The notes under the pieces are model-generated. The model saw only the letters and a list, made by a program, of their open reading frames with translations, was not told where the DNA came from and searched no databases. Both the position numbers and the translations under genes were made by a program. DNA of 64,000 nt from Modicisalibacter muralis (GTDB lineage Bacteria; Pseudomonadota; Gammaproteobacteria; Pseudomonadales; Halomonadaceae), in assembly GCF_900102945.1 (NCBI RefSeq), contig NZ_FNGI01000015.1, forward strand, positions 1-64,000. The letters are read 5' to 3'. This document shows positions 39,752 to 48,921 of the stretch, piece after piece (positions within the stretch are counted from its first letter, which is position 1; each line of letters begins with the position of its first letter).

Positions 39752-42013
39752 ATGCTCGATGTTCTACGTCGCATCGTCCAGGAGGTCAATAAAGCGCGCA
39801 GCCTCGATGCCGCGCTGGCCACCATGGTGCGCCGCATCCGCAAAGCGATGCGTACCGATGTCTGCTCCATCTACCTGTTCGACGCCGCGAGCGACCGACT
39901 GGTACTGATGGACACCATCGGCCTGCACACCCAGGCCGTGGGTCAGGTGGCCCTGAGCCTCGGCGAGGGTCTGGTGGGTCTGGTGGGGCAGCGCGAGGAG
40001 CCGCTCAATCTCGAGGATGCGCCGGCGCATCCGCAGTTCCGCTACTTCGAGGAAACCGGCGAGGAGCGTTTCTCGAGTTTCCTCGGCGTGCCGATCATCC
40101 ACCAGCGACGCATGCTCGGCGTGCTGGTCGTGCAGCAGCAGGACAAGCGGCGCTACGACGAAGGCGATGAAGCCTTCCTGGTGACCATGGCCGCGCAATT
40201 GGCCGGCGTGCTGGCGCACGCTCTCGCCACCGGCACCGTCAACCGGCTGGCCCGTGCCGACGGCAGGGCAACCTTCACCGGCGTCGCCGCCTCGCCGGGA
40301 ATGGTCATCGGCGAGGCGGTGGTGATCGCGCCGCTCGCCGATCTGGATAACGTGCCGGACCTGATTCCCACTGACATGGATTACGAGGTTCGCCGGCTGA
40401 GCGAAGCCATCGACCGGGTGCGCCACGAAATCCGCAGCGCGGGCGCGCGCCTGGCCAGCCGCATTTCCAGTCAGGAGTTGGCGCTGTTCGACGTTTACGA
40501 ACAGATGCTGGCCGATGCCGCGCTCGGTCAGGAGGTCGAGAAACGCATCCGCGAGGGGCAGTGGGCGCCGGGCGCGCTGGCCGACGTGGTGCGCCGCCAT
40601 GTGCAATACCTCGAACGGGTCGACGACAATTATCTGCGCGAGCGGGCGGCGGACATTCGCGACCTTGGCCGGCGGGTGCTGGCGCATCTACAGGAAGAGG
40701 ACCCGCGCGGTCCCGATACTTTCCCCGAGCGCTGCATCCTGGTCGGCGACGAGATCAGCGTGGCCATGCTCGGTGAAGTGCCCCGCGACAGGCTGGCCGG
40801 TCTGGTGTCGATCAGCGGTTCGAGCACCTCGCACGTGGCGATTCTCGCCCGGGCGATGGGCATTCCCACCGTATTGGGCATGATCGACCTGCCGCTACCG
40901 CGCCTCAACGGCGCGCCGGTGATTCTCGATGGTCATCGCGGTCGGTTGTTCGTGCGTCCCGACGACGATCTGGTCGATCGCTACCGGAGCATGATCGCCG
41001 AAGAGCAGGCGCTGGCCGAGGTGCTCGAACACGAGCAGCACCTGCCCAGCAAAACGCCCGACGGTCATGCCATGCCGTTGATGGTCAATACCGGCCTGGC
41101 GGTGGACGCCGTGGCGCTGCTCAAGCCGAGAATCAGCGGGGTGGGGCTGTATCGTACCGAAGTGCCGTTCATGATCGCCGAGCGCTTTCCCGGCGAGCAG
41201 GAGCAGGCGCGGCTGTATCGCGATCAGCTCGAGAGTTTCGCCCCGCTGCCGGTGGTGATGCGCACCCTGGATATCGGCGGCGACAAGGACCTGCCGTATT
41301 TCCCCATCCACGAAGCCAACCCGTTTCTCGGCTGGCGTGGCATTCGCGTGACGCTGGATCACCCCGAGGTGCTGATGGTGCAATTGCGCGCCATGCTGCG
41401 TGCCTCGGATGGCCTGGGGAACCTGCAGATTCTGCTGCCGATGATCACCAATGTCGACGAGGTCGATGCCGCGCTGCGCTTGCTGGATCGCGCGCTGGTC
41501 GAACTGGCCGAGGAAGGCATCGCGCTCGAGCGCCCGCTGGTCGGCGTGATGATCGAAGTGCCGGCGACGCTGTATCAGCTCGAAGCCTTGGCGGCGCGCG
41601 TCGATTTCTTCTCGGTGGGCAGCAACGACCTGACGCAATACCTGCTGGCGGTCGATCGCAACAACCCGCGCGTGGCGGATCTGTACGATGCCTGTCACCC
41701 GGCGGTATTGGCGGCGCTGGCGCGGCTGGCCGACGAAGTGGCACGGCTGGGCATGCCGACCTCGGTATGCGGTGAATTGGCCGGCGACCCCGGCGGGGCG
41801 TTGCTGCTGATGGGCATGGGTTTCGATGCGCTGTCGATGAACGCTCCGAGCCTGCCACGGGTGCGTGCCGCGATCCGCCGCGTCTCGCTGGACGCGGCGC
41901 GCACGCTGGTCGACGACACACTGCAACTGCCCACGCCGACGGCGGTTCGCTCGCATCTCGCGGCCCGTTTCGGCGAGTGGCAGCTAAGCCACTTGTTGCC
42001 GCCCAAGGACTGA
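39752..42013 (+). CDS. ptsP: Phosphoenolpyruvate-protein phosphotransferase PtsP (EI-Ntr)
   Basis: A 753-residue first enzyme of the nitrogen-related PTS. An N-terminal GAF domain (residues 1-165) is followed by the EI domains: the phosphorylated His lies in SISGSSTSHVAILARAMGI, and the C-terminal PEP-binding domain has GLYRTEVPFM, MRTLDIGGDKDLPYF and FFSVGSNDLTQYLLAVDR, with the active Cys in TSVCGELAGD. It passes phosphate to NPr and EIIA-Ntr, and so affects nitrogen, potassium and polymer metabolism. No sugar PTS is nearby. Confidence 0.96.
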   Translation: MLDVLRRIVQEVNKARSLDAALATMVRRIRKAMRTDVCSIYLFDAASDRLVLMDTIGLHTQAVGQVALSLGEGLVGLVGQREEPLNLEDAPAHPQFRYFEETGEERFSSFLGVPIIHQRRMLGVLVVQQQDKRRYDEGDEAFLVTMAAQLAGVLAHALATGTVNRLARADGRATFTGVAASPGMVIGEAVVIAPLADLDNVPDLIPTDMDYEVRRLSEAIDRVRHEIRSAGARLASRISSQELALFDVYEQMLADAALGQEVEKRIREGQWAPGALADVVRRHVQYLERVDDNYLRERAADIRDLGRRVLAHLQEEDPRGPDTFPERCILVGDEISVAMLGEVPRDRLAGLVSISGSSTSHVAILARAMGIPTVLGMIDLPLPRLNGAPVILDGHRGRLFVRPDDDLVDRYRSMIAEEQALAEVLEHEQHLPSKTPDGHAMPLMVNTGLAVDAVALLKPRISGVGLYRTEVPFMIAERFPGEQEQARLYRDQLESFAPLPVVMRTLDIGGDKDLPYFPIHEANPFLGWRGIRVTLDHPEVLMVQLRAMLRASDGLGNLQILLPMITNVDEVDAALRLLDRALVELAEEGIALERPLVGVMIEVPATLYQLEALAARVDFFSVGSNDLTQYLLAVDRNNPRVADLYDACHPAVLAALARLADEVARLGMPTSVCGELAGDPGGALLLMGMGFDALSMNAPSLPRVRAAIRRVSLDAARTLVDDTLQLPTPTAVRSHLAARFGEWQLSHLLPPKD

Positions 42014-42108
42014 GAATCTAGCGACTATTGCATCGTTTTGATGTGCTGAAAACATCTATGTGATGGTATGCTGGGACGATATATCCGAGTAATCGAGGAG
42101 TCGGCCAC

Positions 42109-42543
42109 ATGTCCTTCGTTGAGTTCCAGGAAGCTGGCCCGTCACTGCCTCCCTCTGTCTTCGACGATAAAGCCGAATTTATCCGTGTTGTACGGCGAGG
42201 CGTGCCGGGTGTCGTCATTCGTGACGCCATTCACTCCATGGGCGAAAGTCGCGAGCTCCGTGAGCTTTTCATCACCCTGCTGGAAACGACATCGGGCAAC
42301 TTGCATCGCTACTACAAGCGCGCGGCCCTGAGTCGGGCCGATAGCGAAGAGGTTCTCGATACCCTGCGCATGCTCCACCATGCCTGTGAGGTGTTCGATG
42401 ACCTCGCCACCACACGGGATTGGCTGACCTGCCCCATTCCGGCACTCGCCGGCGAAACACCGTTGGCGCTGAGCGACACCTTTCAAGGGCGCAAAATGGT
42501 CATGGAGGCGTTGCGTAAAATAGAGTTCGGAGAGTTCAGCTGA
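42109..42543 (+). CDS. Xre/MbcA/ParS-type antitoxin (DUF2384) of RES-Xre module
   Basis: A 144-residue antitoxin. The N-terminal part is a helical DNA-binding region (IRDAIHSMGESRELRELF onward) and the C-terminal part carries the DUF2384 toxin-binding domain, ending GRKMVMEALRKIEFGEFS. It precedes the RES toxin with a TGATG overlap, the standard order. It should neutralise the toxin and repress its own promoter. A short inverted repeat gatgt / acatc lies near 42036-42052 in the upstream gap and could be part of the operator. Confidence 0.87.
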   Translation: MSFVEFQEAGPSLPPSVFDDKAEFIRVVRRGVPGVVIRDAIHSMGESRELRELFITLLETTSGNLHRYYKRAALSRADSEEVLDTLRMLHHACEVFDDLATTRDWLTCPIPALAGETPLALSDTFQGRKMVMEALRKIEFGEFS

Positions 42544-43016
42544 TGCGTCTGTACCGGATTGCCCCGGAGCGCTTTCTGGAGGTCTATTCCGGTACCGGCG
42601 GCAGCTATCAGGACGGGGCTAGATGGAATGTGCCCGGCATCCCCGTTGTGTATTTTGCCACGTCTCCCGGCGTGGCCTTGCTAGAAATGAGCCACTACCT
42701 GCCTTCGCCTCGCCTGGTTCCTCGGTCCTACCGCCTGGGCATCTATGAGCTGCCAAGCGCCAATTCAGAGCAGTGGGAAGTGGAGACGCTTCCCGTCGAT
42801 TGGAATCGCTATCCTTACCCGGCTAGCACTCAGGCTCTGGGCACCGCTTGGCTGAGACAAAGGGCATCCTTGGTCCTGCTGGTGCCCAGTTGTGCGGTAC
42901 CGGGCGGGCTGGAGAATATCGCCGTGGTGAATCCTCTGCATCCAGCCGTGGATAAGATCATGCTGATTGATACCCGCGAAGCAATTTATAACCCGCGGAC
43001 CTTTCAGGGGCCGTAG
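42543..43016 (+). CDS. RES domain toxin (NAD-depleting)
   Basis: A 157-residue protein with the RES domain: MRLYRIAPERFLEVYSGTGG, DGARWNVPGIPVVYFA, GVALLEM and a Ser near the C-terminal third provide the conserved Arg-Glu-Ser set. Characterised RES toxins consume NAD+, leading to growth arrest. Its start shares one base with the antitoxin stop, so the pair is translationally coupled. The module sits between ptsP and conserved genes, probably a local insertion. Confidence 0.88.
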   Translation: MRLYRIAPERFLEVYSGTGGSYQDGARWNVPGIPVVYFATSPGVALLEMSHYLPSPRLVPRSYRLGIYELPSANSEQWEVETLPVDWNRYPYPASTQALGTAWLRQRASLVLLVPSCAVPGGLENIAVVNPLHPAVDKIMLIDTREAIYNPRTFQGP

Positions 43017-43049
43017 CCACGAGCCTTGGAGTTAGTGGCATTGTGATGC

Positions 43050-43835
43050 TCAATCCTTTGAAGGAACACTTACCCCGAGTCGGGTTTCTCCCAACAGGCG
43101 GCCCGCCGGGCCGAAACGACGCTCGCCGATGGCGATTTCCCCGCTGGCATGCCACGCCACCCAGGTGCTGGCGCGAGTGCCGTAGTCGTCGCCGATGATG
43201 AACGGCGAGGAGAGCAGCCGCTCCAGCGGCAATCCCACGCCGGTGTCCGGCAATACGGCATCGTCCGGTCGGTGATCGTCGGCGAGCAATTCCCAGGCGG
43301 CATTGGCGAAGTCCCTGTCGGTATCGGCCAGCGCCTCGCCGAGTCGCATGCGGCTACGCTCCAGTTTGGGCCAGGGCGTATCCAGGCTGGCATTGGACAG
43401 GCCGTGCAATCCAGCGGCGACTTCCTGCAAGCGGGTCGCATCGCGGCCATGATGCAAATGCCAGAGCGTGTGGCCGTCACTGGCCAGCAGATTGAAGCCG
43501 GCATATTTTTCGGCGTCGCCTCTGGCCAGGGCGTTTAGCCAGTCCACTAGTGATTGGCACTCCAGCGCATCGCGAACCAATTGGCCACGGCTGGGTCCAT
43601 CGACATGCGCCTTGAATTCGGGATCGCGCACGTTGGTTACCGCCGCCAGGCGACCCTGGGTGTGTGCCGCGAGCCAGGTGCCGCCGGCGCGCAAGTCACG
43701 ACCGCCGAGAATCTCGGGCGCGTCGTCCCACAAGGCGAGTGCGGCGCTGGGGCGGTCGTGGAACTCGTCGCGATTGGCGGCGAGACGCAGCGGCGTGGCA
43801 CTGCCGGGGCGCCAGTCGAAAACGATCAGACACAT
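43050..43835 (-). CDS. NRDE (TANGO2-like) family protein
   Basis: A 261-residue protein of the NRDE family, named for the motif seen here in RLAANRDEFHDRPSA. The start at 43835 gives the typical N-terminus MCLIVFDW with Cys2 and has AAGGA 6 bases upstream. TANGO2 homologues occur in bacteria and eukaryotes; proposed roles include haem handling, without an agreed enzyme activity. It is divergent from lgt. Confidence 0.88.
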   Translation of the reverse strand: MCLIVFDWRPGSATPLRLAANRDEFHDRPSAALALWDDAPEILGGRDLRAGGTWLAAHTQGRLAAVTNVRDPEFKAHVDGPSRGQLVRDALECQSLVDWLNALARGDAEKYAGFNLLASDGHTLWHLHHGRDATRLQEVAAGLHGLSNASLDTPWPKLERSRMRLGEALADTDRDFANAAWELLADDHRPDDAVLPDTGVGLPLERLLSSPFIIGDDYGTRASTWVAWHASGEIAIGERRFGPAGRLLGETRLGVSVPSKD

Positions 43836-43977
43836 GCGCATTCCTTAACGGCTATCGGTCCGCCATTGGCATGACAGAGTGCGGGTGGGCACGTAAACTC
43901 TCGCCATTGTCGACGACTGACGGCGCGATGCAAGATGCCCGCGTTGTCGTCTATCTCCCTATATTTCAGGACACGCC

Positions 43978-44805
43978 ATGCTCGACTACCCGCAAATCGA
44001 CCCGGTGGCCATCGCACTCGGACCGTTGAAGATACACTGGTATGGATTGATGTATGTCATTGGTTTTATCGGTGCCTGGTGGCTGGGGCGCAAGCGCGCC
44101 GACCGGCTTGGCCTGAGCCGGGACGACATCGGCGATATGCTGTTCTACGGCGCGCTCGGCGTGGTGCTCGGCGGGCGCATCGGTTACGCGCTGTTCTATG
44201 GGCTGGAGCGGCTGCTCGACAATCCACTGTGGCTGTTTCAAATCTGGGATGGCGGCATGAGTTTTCATGGCGGCTTGATCGGTGTGTTGATCGCCTCGCT
44301 GCTGTTCGCCCGCAAACATGGCCTGGCGTTTTTCCAGTTGACGGATTTCGTCGCGCCACTGGTACCCATCGGCCTGGGGGCGGGGCGCATCGGCAACTTC
44401 ATCAATACCGAACTGCCTGGCCGCGTGACCGACGTGCCCTGGGCGATGGCGTTTCCCGGCATGGGACCACAGCCACGCCACCCATCGGCGCTTTACGAGT
44501 TCGCGCTCGAAGGCGTGGTGATGTTCGCGGTCCTGTGGTGGGTGTCGCGCCAGCCGCGTCGGCGCGGTATGATTTCCGGCCTGTTTCTGGTGCTCTATGG
44601 CGTGTTCCGTTTCGCGGTCGAGTTTGTGCGCCGGCCCGACCCGCAGTTGGGCTTTATCGCCTTCGACTGGTTGACCATGGGCATGTTGCTGTCGCTACCG
44701 ATGATCGTGGCCGGGCTGATGCTGATCGCCTGGTCGCGTCGCCAGCCGGTCGACGATGCTCGCGTGGACGACGCCGAAAAGGCCACCGATGCCACTTCTT
44801 CCTGA
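43978..44805 (+). CDS. lgt: Prolipoprotein diacylglyceryl transferase
   Basis: A 275-residue inner-membrane enzyme with about seven helices that adds diacylglycerol to the lipobox cysteine. The [15 protein letters not shown] segment (essential His region) and the Lgt signature [16 protein letters not shown] are present. It is the first gene of lgt-thyA-folA; the thyA ATG follows 20 bases after its stop. Confidence 0.96.
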   Translation: MLDYPQIDPVAIALGPLKIHWYGLMYVIGFIGAWWLGRKRADRLGLSRDDIGDMLFYGALGVVLGGRIGYALFYGLERLLDNPLWLFQIWDGGMSFHGGLIGVLIASLLFARKHGLAFFQLTDFVAPLVPIGLGAGRIGNFINTELPGRVTDVPWAMAFPGMGPQPRHPSALYEFALEGVVMFAVLWWVSRQPRRRGMISGLFLVLYGVFRFAVEFVRRPDPQLGFIAFDWLTMGMLLSLPMIVAGLMLIAWSRRQPVDDARVDDAEKATDATSS

Positions 44806-44824
44806 ATTCTCAACAGGCCAGGTC

Positions 44825-45649
44825 ATGCAGCCCGTTTCTGAACAACCCGCTCTTGAGCAACCCTATCTGGATCTGATGCGTCGGGTGCTCGATTCCGGCG
44901 TCGAAAAGTCCGACCGTACCGGCGTCGGTACCCGCAGCGTTTTCGGCGAGCAGATGCGTTTCGATCTGGCGCGGGGTTTTCCGCTGGTAACCACCAAGAA
45001 ACTGCATTTGCGCTCGATCATTCACGAGTTGCTGTGGTTCCTGCGCGGTGACACTAATATCGCCTATCTCAAGGCGCACAACGTGCGTATCTGGGACGAG
45101 TGGGCCGACGAGAATGGCGATCTCGGCCCCGTCTACGGCTACCAGTGGCGTAGCTGGCCGCACCCCAACGGCGGTCACGTCGATCAGATCGCCGGCGTCG
45201 TCGAGCAGATCAAGCGCAACCCGGACTCACGCCGGCTGATCGTCTCGGCGTGGAATCCCGCGCTGGTCGACGAAATGGCCTTGCCACCGTGCCATGCGCT
45301 GTTCCAGTTCTATGTCGCCGAAGGCCGGTTATCGTGCCAGCTCTACCAGCGCAGCGCCGATATCTTCCTCGGCGTACCGTTCAATATCGCCAGCTACGCA
45401 CTGCTGACCCAGATGATCGCGCAGGTTTGCGGTCTGGCGCCCGGTGAGTTCGTTCATACCCTCGGCGATGCCCACCTGTATCTCAATCATCTTGAGCAGG
45501 CCGAGTTGCAGCTGTCGCGAGTGCCCCGCACGCCGCCGCGCCTGGTGCTCAACCCTGATATCAGCGACCTGTTTGCCTTCCGCTTCGAGGATATCGCCAT
45601 CGACGCCTACGACCCCCACCCCCACATCAAGGCCGAGGTGGCGGTATGA
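44825..45649 (+). CDS. thyA: Thymidylate synthase
   Basis: A 274-residue ThyA making dTMP from dUMP with methylene-tetrahydrofolate. The catalytic Cys is in [13 protein letters not shown], with [17 protein letters not shown] and the C-terminal HIKAEVAV typical. The ATG at 44825 is chosen for its distance from the lgt stop; an upstream ATG at 44789 inside lgt would add 12 residues. It overlaps folA by 4 bases; ThyA and FolA act together in the folate cycle. Confidence 0.96.
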   Translation: MQPVSEQPALEQPYLDLMRRVLDSGVEKSDRTGVGTRSVFGEQMRFDLARGFPLVTTKKLHLRSIIHELLWFLRGDTNIAYLKAHNVRIWDEWADENGDLGPVYGYQWRSWPHPNGGHVDQIAGVVEQIKRNPDSRRLIVSAWNPALVDEMALPPCHALFQFYVAEGRLSCQLYQRSADIFLGVPFNIASYALLTQMIAQVCGLAPGEFVHTLGDAHLYLNHLEQAELQLSRVPRTPPRLVLNPDISDLFAFRFEDIAIDAYDPHPHIKAEVAV

Positions 45650-46185
45650 GTGCGAGCTCTGTAGAGCGCATCGATACGCGGGTGCCGGTGGCCATGGTCG
45701 CCGCGCTGTCGCGCAACCGGGTGATCGGTGTCGGCAACCAACTGCCCTGGTACCTGCCCGAGGATCTCAAGTTCTTCAAGCGCATCACGCTCGGCAAGCC
45801 GCTGGTGATGGGGCGCAAGACCTTCGAGTCCATCGGCAGGCCATTGCCGGGGCGGCTGAATATCGTCATCACTCGCGACACGGCGTTTGCCCACGACGGC
45901 GTGCGAGTCTGCCACGATCTGGCCGGCGCACTGGCGCTCGCCGACTGGCAGGCGACCATCGATGGCGCCGAAGAGATCGCCGTGATCGGCGGCGGCGAGA
46001 TATTCACCCAGGCCATGCCCAGCGCCTCTCGTCTGTATTTGACCGAGGTCGATGTCGATATTGAAGGCGATGCATATTTTCCCGAGATCGCTGGCGAGCA
46101 GTGGCAGGAAGTGCAAAGAGTCGTGGGTGAAGAAAGCGGCGGAGAACGGCCAAGCTATGCCTTCGTCGCTTATCGGCGGCGCTGA
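45646..46185 (+). CDS. folA: Dihydrofolate reductase
   Basis: A 179-residue DHFR. Substrate and NADPH-binding segments: [40 protein letters not shown], and [20 protein letters not shown]. It regenerates tetrahydrofolate used by ThyA, with which it overlaps by ATGA. A 7-bp hairpin ccagtct / agactgg lies 47 bases after the stop (46232-46250) and may be a weak terminator. Confidence 0.96.
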   Translation: MSASSVERIDTRVPVAMVAALSRNRVIGVGNQLPWYLPEDLKFFKRITLGKPLVMGRKTFESIGRPLPGRLNIVITRDTAFAHDGVRVCHDLAGALALADWQATIDGAEEIAVIGGGEIFTQAMPSASRLYLTEVDVDIEGDAYFPEIAGEQWQEVQRVVGEESGGERPSYAFVAYRRR

Positions 46186-46386
46186 AAGCGCCCGCTAACC
46201 TGTCGCCACTCGCCGACATTTGTCATTGCTGCCAGTCTGGCACAGACTGGTTGAATGCTGGTTGAATAACAGCGACCGATGGCAGCCGCATCTGTCGTTG
46301 TGCCGTAGTTATAAGTAGTTATAAAAAGCCGCTTGAAATCGTGGGAAATGGAAGGCAACGCGAGCCGAGTTCATGGAGGTCGACCC

Positions 46387-47124
46387 TTGTTGACGCAACG
46401 CGCTGCAGCGCTTTTTAACTCGTTGGAACGTAGAGCCCAGCAGGGCCTGGATGAAATCGCTAGTCTACGCCGGCAACTTGTTGCGCTGAAAGCCGAGAAC
46501 GCCGAACTGCGTGACCGGCTTGCCCGCCAGGACACTTCCCCACGCGAGCCAATCGCACCACGCAGTGCCGCCGAACGCGGTTATCCCTTGCCCCGATCGA
46601 TACCCCGTCGTGTCGTTTCGCCGGCTCCCGTGGTTGACGATATCGAAACCACCGGACCGCAAGAGCCTCCCCACCTTGGCAATGATGATGCTCGCGGTGA
46701 ATCTCCCCAGAGTCGCCTGGAAATCGGCGAGGCGCCGTCGCCCCAGGCGCTGCTCGATGAGTGGTATCGGCGCTATACCGATACCTTCTTCAAGGGCCAC
46801 ACTCGCCCGCTCAAGGTCGGCATACACGAGGACCTGGTGGCGCGCGAACCTTGGCCCGACAAACTCGTTCGCCGGGCGCTGGCCTGTTACGTTCACCTGC
46901 CGCGCTATCTCAAGGCCGTGCGGGTCGGCGCCGAGCGGGTCGATCTCGATGGCCAGCCGGCAGGATCGGTCAGCGAGGGCGAGGCGCGTCATGCCCACAA
47001 GAAGCTGGAGTCATTGCAGGCTCAGCAGCAAGCGCAGGCAACGGCGAAAAAATCCGAGACGAAAAAGTCCGTGGGTCTGGATCACAAGCTGAGTGAATTG
47101 CTGGCTAAACATGGGCGGCAATAG
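46387..47124 (+). CDS. ProQ/FinO domain RNA-binding protein with N-terminal coiled coil
   Basis: A 245-residue protein. Residues about 8-50 form a coiled coil (ASLRRQLVALKAENAELRD), followed by a Pro/Arg-rich linker to about 130. Then comes a ProQ/FinO domain (FFKGHTRPLKVGIHEDLV, DKLVRRALACYVHLPRYL, RVDLDGQPAGSVSEGEARH), and a Lys/Gln-rich tail ends the protein. FinO-domain proteins bind stem-loop RNAs and act as sRNA chaperones. I take the TTG at 46387 as start because GGAGG lies 7 bases upstream; an ATG at 46348 in the same frame has no such site. The coiled coil ahead of the FinO domain differs from E. coli ProQ. Confidence 0.85.
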   Translation: MLTQRAAALFNSLERRAQQGLDEIASLRRQLVALKAENAELRDRLARQDTSPREPIAPRSAAERGYPLPRSIPRRVVSPAPVVDDIETTGPQEPPHLGNDDARGESPQSRLEIGEAPSPQALLDEWYRRYTDTFFKGHTRPLKVGIHEDLVAREPWPDKLVRRALACYVHLPRYLKAVRVGAERVDLDGQPAGSVSEGEARHAHKKLESLQAQQQAQATAKKSETKKSVGLDHKLSELLAKHGRQ

Positions 47125-47289
47125 CCGGCGCGTAGCGCCGGCGGAAGCTGGAAGAGCGCCACTACGCGGCTGGAAGCTGGAAGTACGCCGCTGCGCGGCT
47201 TGAAGAAAACCAGGGAACAGTGATCATTCTTGGCTTCTAGCTTCTAGCTTCTAGCTTCTAGCTTCTAGCTTCTAGCTTCTAGCTTCTAG
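47124..47289 (+). repeat. REP-like element, copy B, with eight tandem CTTCTAG heptamers
   Basis: A perfect 8-bp hairpin gccggcgc / gcgccggc (47124-47142) overlaps the end of the ProQ-like gene and may end its transcript. The repeat body follows (47143-47233) in the same order as the other two copies: gaagctggaagagcgcc, gctggaagctggaag, gccgctgcgcggcttgaagaaaacc. It ends in exactly eight perfect copies of cttctag (47234-47289). No gene is present. Confidence 0.9.
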
Positions 47290-47307
47290 CTTTCCCTCTC
47301 CGTTAGC

Positions 47308-47331
47308 GGGGCGTTGGCCAAAGCCCCTTTT
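47308..47331 (+). terminator. Intrinsic terminator-like structure
   Basis: Stem ggggc / gcccc, extended by two further pairs after a mismatch, followed by TTTT. It lies downstream of repeat copy B and would end read-through from the ProQ-like gene. Confidence 0.55.
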
Positions 47332-47398
47332 AATTAACGCGGGCGGACTTGAAACCCTTGAAACCTCTGGCATTATGAACGCTGTTCGCGGCCTGTCA

Positions 47399-47419
47399 TT
47401 CTTTCGTCATACGAAAGAA
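47399..47419. repeat. Perfect 9-bp inverted repeat upstream of the porin
   Basis: ttctttcgt, a 3-base spacer cat, then acgaaagaa. It lies about 285 bases before the porin start in a 579-base gap without genes. It could be an operator or an RNA hairpin. The rest of the gap up to 47703 is AT-richer and should hold the porin promoter and a long leader; I could not choose a promoter with confidence. Confidence 0.5.
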
Positions 47420-47703
47420 CTAGGGTGCGAGTGTTGGCCTCATCAGCGGTAAGAACGCGCAGGGGTCGCCGGTTTGCGAGAGGTGCCATGTCGACGGGGA
47501 TTTAGACTTTCGTGGCAAGATTGAAAACAGTGTTTTTTTCTTGTTGCGTTCCTGAAAAACCCGGTATATGGTTCTTTTGCGAGCATTGGATAACAACAAG
47601 GCTTCGCTGTGGTTAACGCCCGAACCATAAAAGGGCGATACCCGGCAAGCTGGCTGCATAAGCAGACAACGATCGAACAGTAAGCTAAAAAGGAACTATC
47701 GCG

Positions 47704-48816
47704 ATGAAAAAGACGCTCTTAGCGACTGCTATTGCCGGTGCCCTGGGCGCCTCCGCCGCTGCTCAGGCCGCGACTGTCTACAACCAAGACGGCACGCAGC
47801 TCGACATCTACGGCAACATCCAGATCGCCTATTATTCACTAGATGCCGGTGACGAATCCGTTGATGAAATCGCCGACAACGGTTCTACCTTCGGCTTTGC
47901 CGCTCAGCACGTCATCAACGATGGCCTGACCGGTTACCTGAAGTTGGAATTCGATGATTTCAAGGCTGACGAAATCAAGGTGCGTGGCCGTGATGCTGGC
48001 GACCAGGCGTATGTCGGTTTGAAGGGCAACTTCGGTGACGCGCGTCTGGGTTCCTACGACCCGCTGATCGACGACTGGATCCAGGATCCGATCACCAACA
48101 ACGAATTTGCCGACGTATCCGACTCCAGCGGTCTGATCGTCGATATTTACGGCGCCGACGATCGCGAAGGCGACAAGTTCCAGTACACTTCCCCGTCTTT
48201 CGGCGGCCTGCAGTTCGCCGTGGGTACCCAGTACAAGGGCGATGCTGAAGAGAAAAACGCATTTATTGAGGCTGATGGCCGTGCTTCGTTCTTCAGCGGT
48301 GTGAAGTACACCGTGGGTGCGTTCTCCATTGCCGGTGTCTACGACAACCTGGCTATCTACGACGGTGAATTCAATACCGCTGTTGATGTGGACGGTGACG
48401 GTACTGCCGATATTGCTGCTGGTGATGACTTCGAAGCCGGCGACCAGTACGGCGTGACCGCCCAGTACACCATGGGTGCGCTGCGCGTCGCCCTGAAGTA
48501 CGAGCGTTACGAGTCCGAAGTTGAAGACGTTCAGCCCGACGTCAACTTCTACGGTATCGGCGCGCGTTATGGCTACGGCATGGGTGACATCTACGCCGCT
48601 TACCAGTACGTGGACATCGGCGGTAGCGACCTCGAAGAAACCATCGAAGAAGACGATGAGAACATCGGCGAGAACGACGACTCACGTAACGAAATTCTCG
48701 TGGGTGTCACCTACAACGTCTCTCCTGCCATGTACGTATGGCTGGAAGGTGGCGTGCGTGACCAGGAAGACGATCTCGGCGATTTCACTGCTACCGGTGT
48801 TACTTACAGCTTCTAA
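47704..48816 (+). CDS. Outer membrane porin (Gram-negative general porin family)
   Basis: A 370-residue porin with a signal peptide (MKKTLLATAIAGALGASAAAQA, cleaved after residue 22), a first strand LDIYGNIQIAYYSLD, alternating beta-strand pattern, and the C-terminal Phe (VTYSF) recognised by the BAM complex. Loops are very rich in Asp and Glu (e.g. EETIEEDDENIGENDD), typical of halophile surface proteins. Third-position codon use is more biased than in the neighbours, which suggests high expression. AAAGGAAC precedes the ATG. A strong terminator follows. Confidence 0.93.
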   Translation: MKKTLLATAIAGALGASAAAQAATVYNQDGTQLDIYGNIQIAYYSLDAGDESVDEIADNGSTFGFAAQHVINDGLTGYLKLEFDDFKADEIKVRGRDAGDQAYVGLKGNFGDARLGSYDPLIDDWIQDPITNNEFADVSDSSGLIVDIYGADDREGDKFQYTSPSFGGLQFAVGTQYKGDAEEKNAFIEADGRASFFSGVKYTVGAFSIAGVYDNLAIYDGEFNTAVDVDGDGTADIAAGDDFEAGDQYGVTAQYTMGALRVALKYERYESEVEDVQPDVNFYGIGARYGYGMGDIYAAYQYVDIGGSDLEETIEEDDENIGENDDSRNEILVGVTYNVSPAMYVWLEGGVRDQEDDLGDFTATGVTYSF

Positions 48817-48853
48817 GCTGTACGACACTCAAGCACGTCTCGCATGACAATGA

Positions 48854-48878
48854 AGCCGGCCCTCTGGGCCGGCTTTTT
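48854..48878 (+). terminator. Rho-independent terminator of the porin gene
   Basis: A 9-bp stem agccggccc / gggccggct with a 3-base loop, followed by five T. Confidence 0.92.
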
Positions 48879-48921
48879 AATGGATGGGTGGAAATCGTCG
48901 ATTTAGCATTGAGGAAACGCC

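Noticed and set aside
42036-42052. Inverted repeat gatgt / acatc as a proven operator of the RES-Xre pair
   Set aside because: Five-base arms occur easily by chance; it is mentioned in the antitoxin entry only as a possibility.
47234-47289. CRISPR-like array
   Set aside because: The units are 7 bases long, contiguous, with no spacers and no cas genes; the same holds for 51392-51447.
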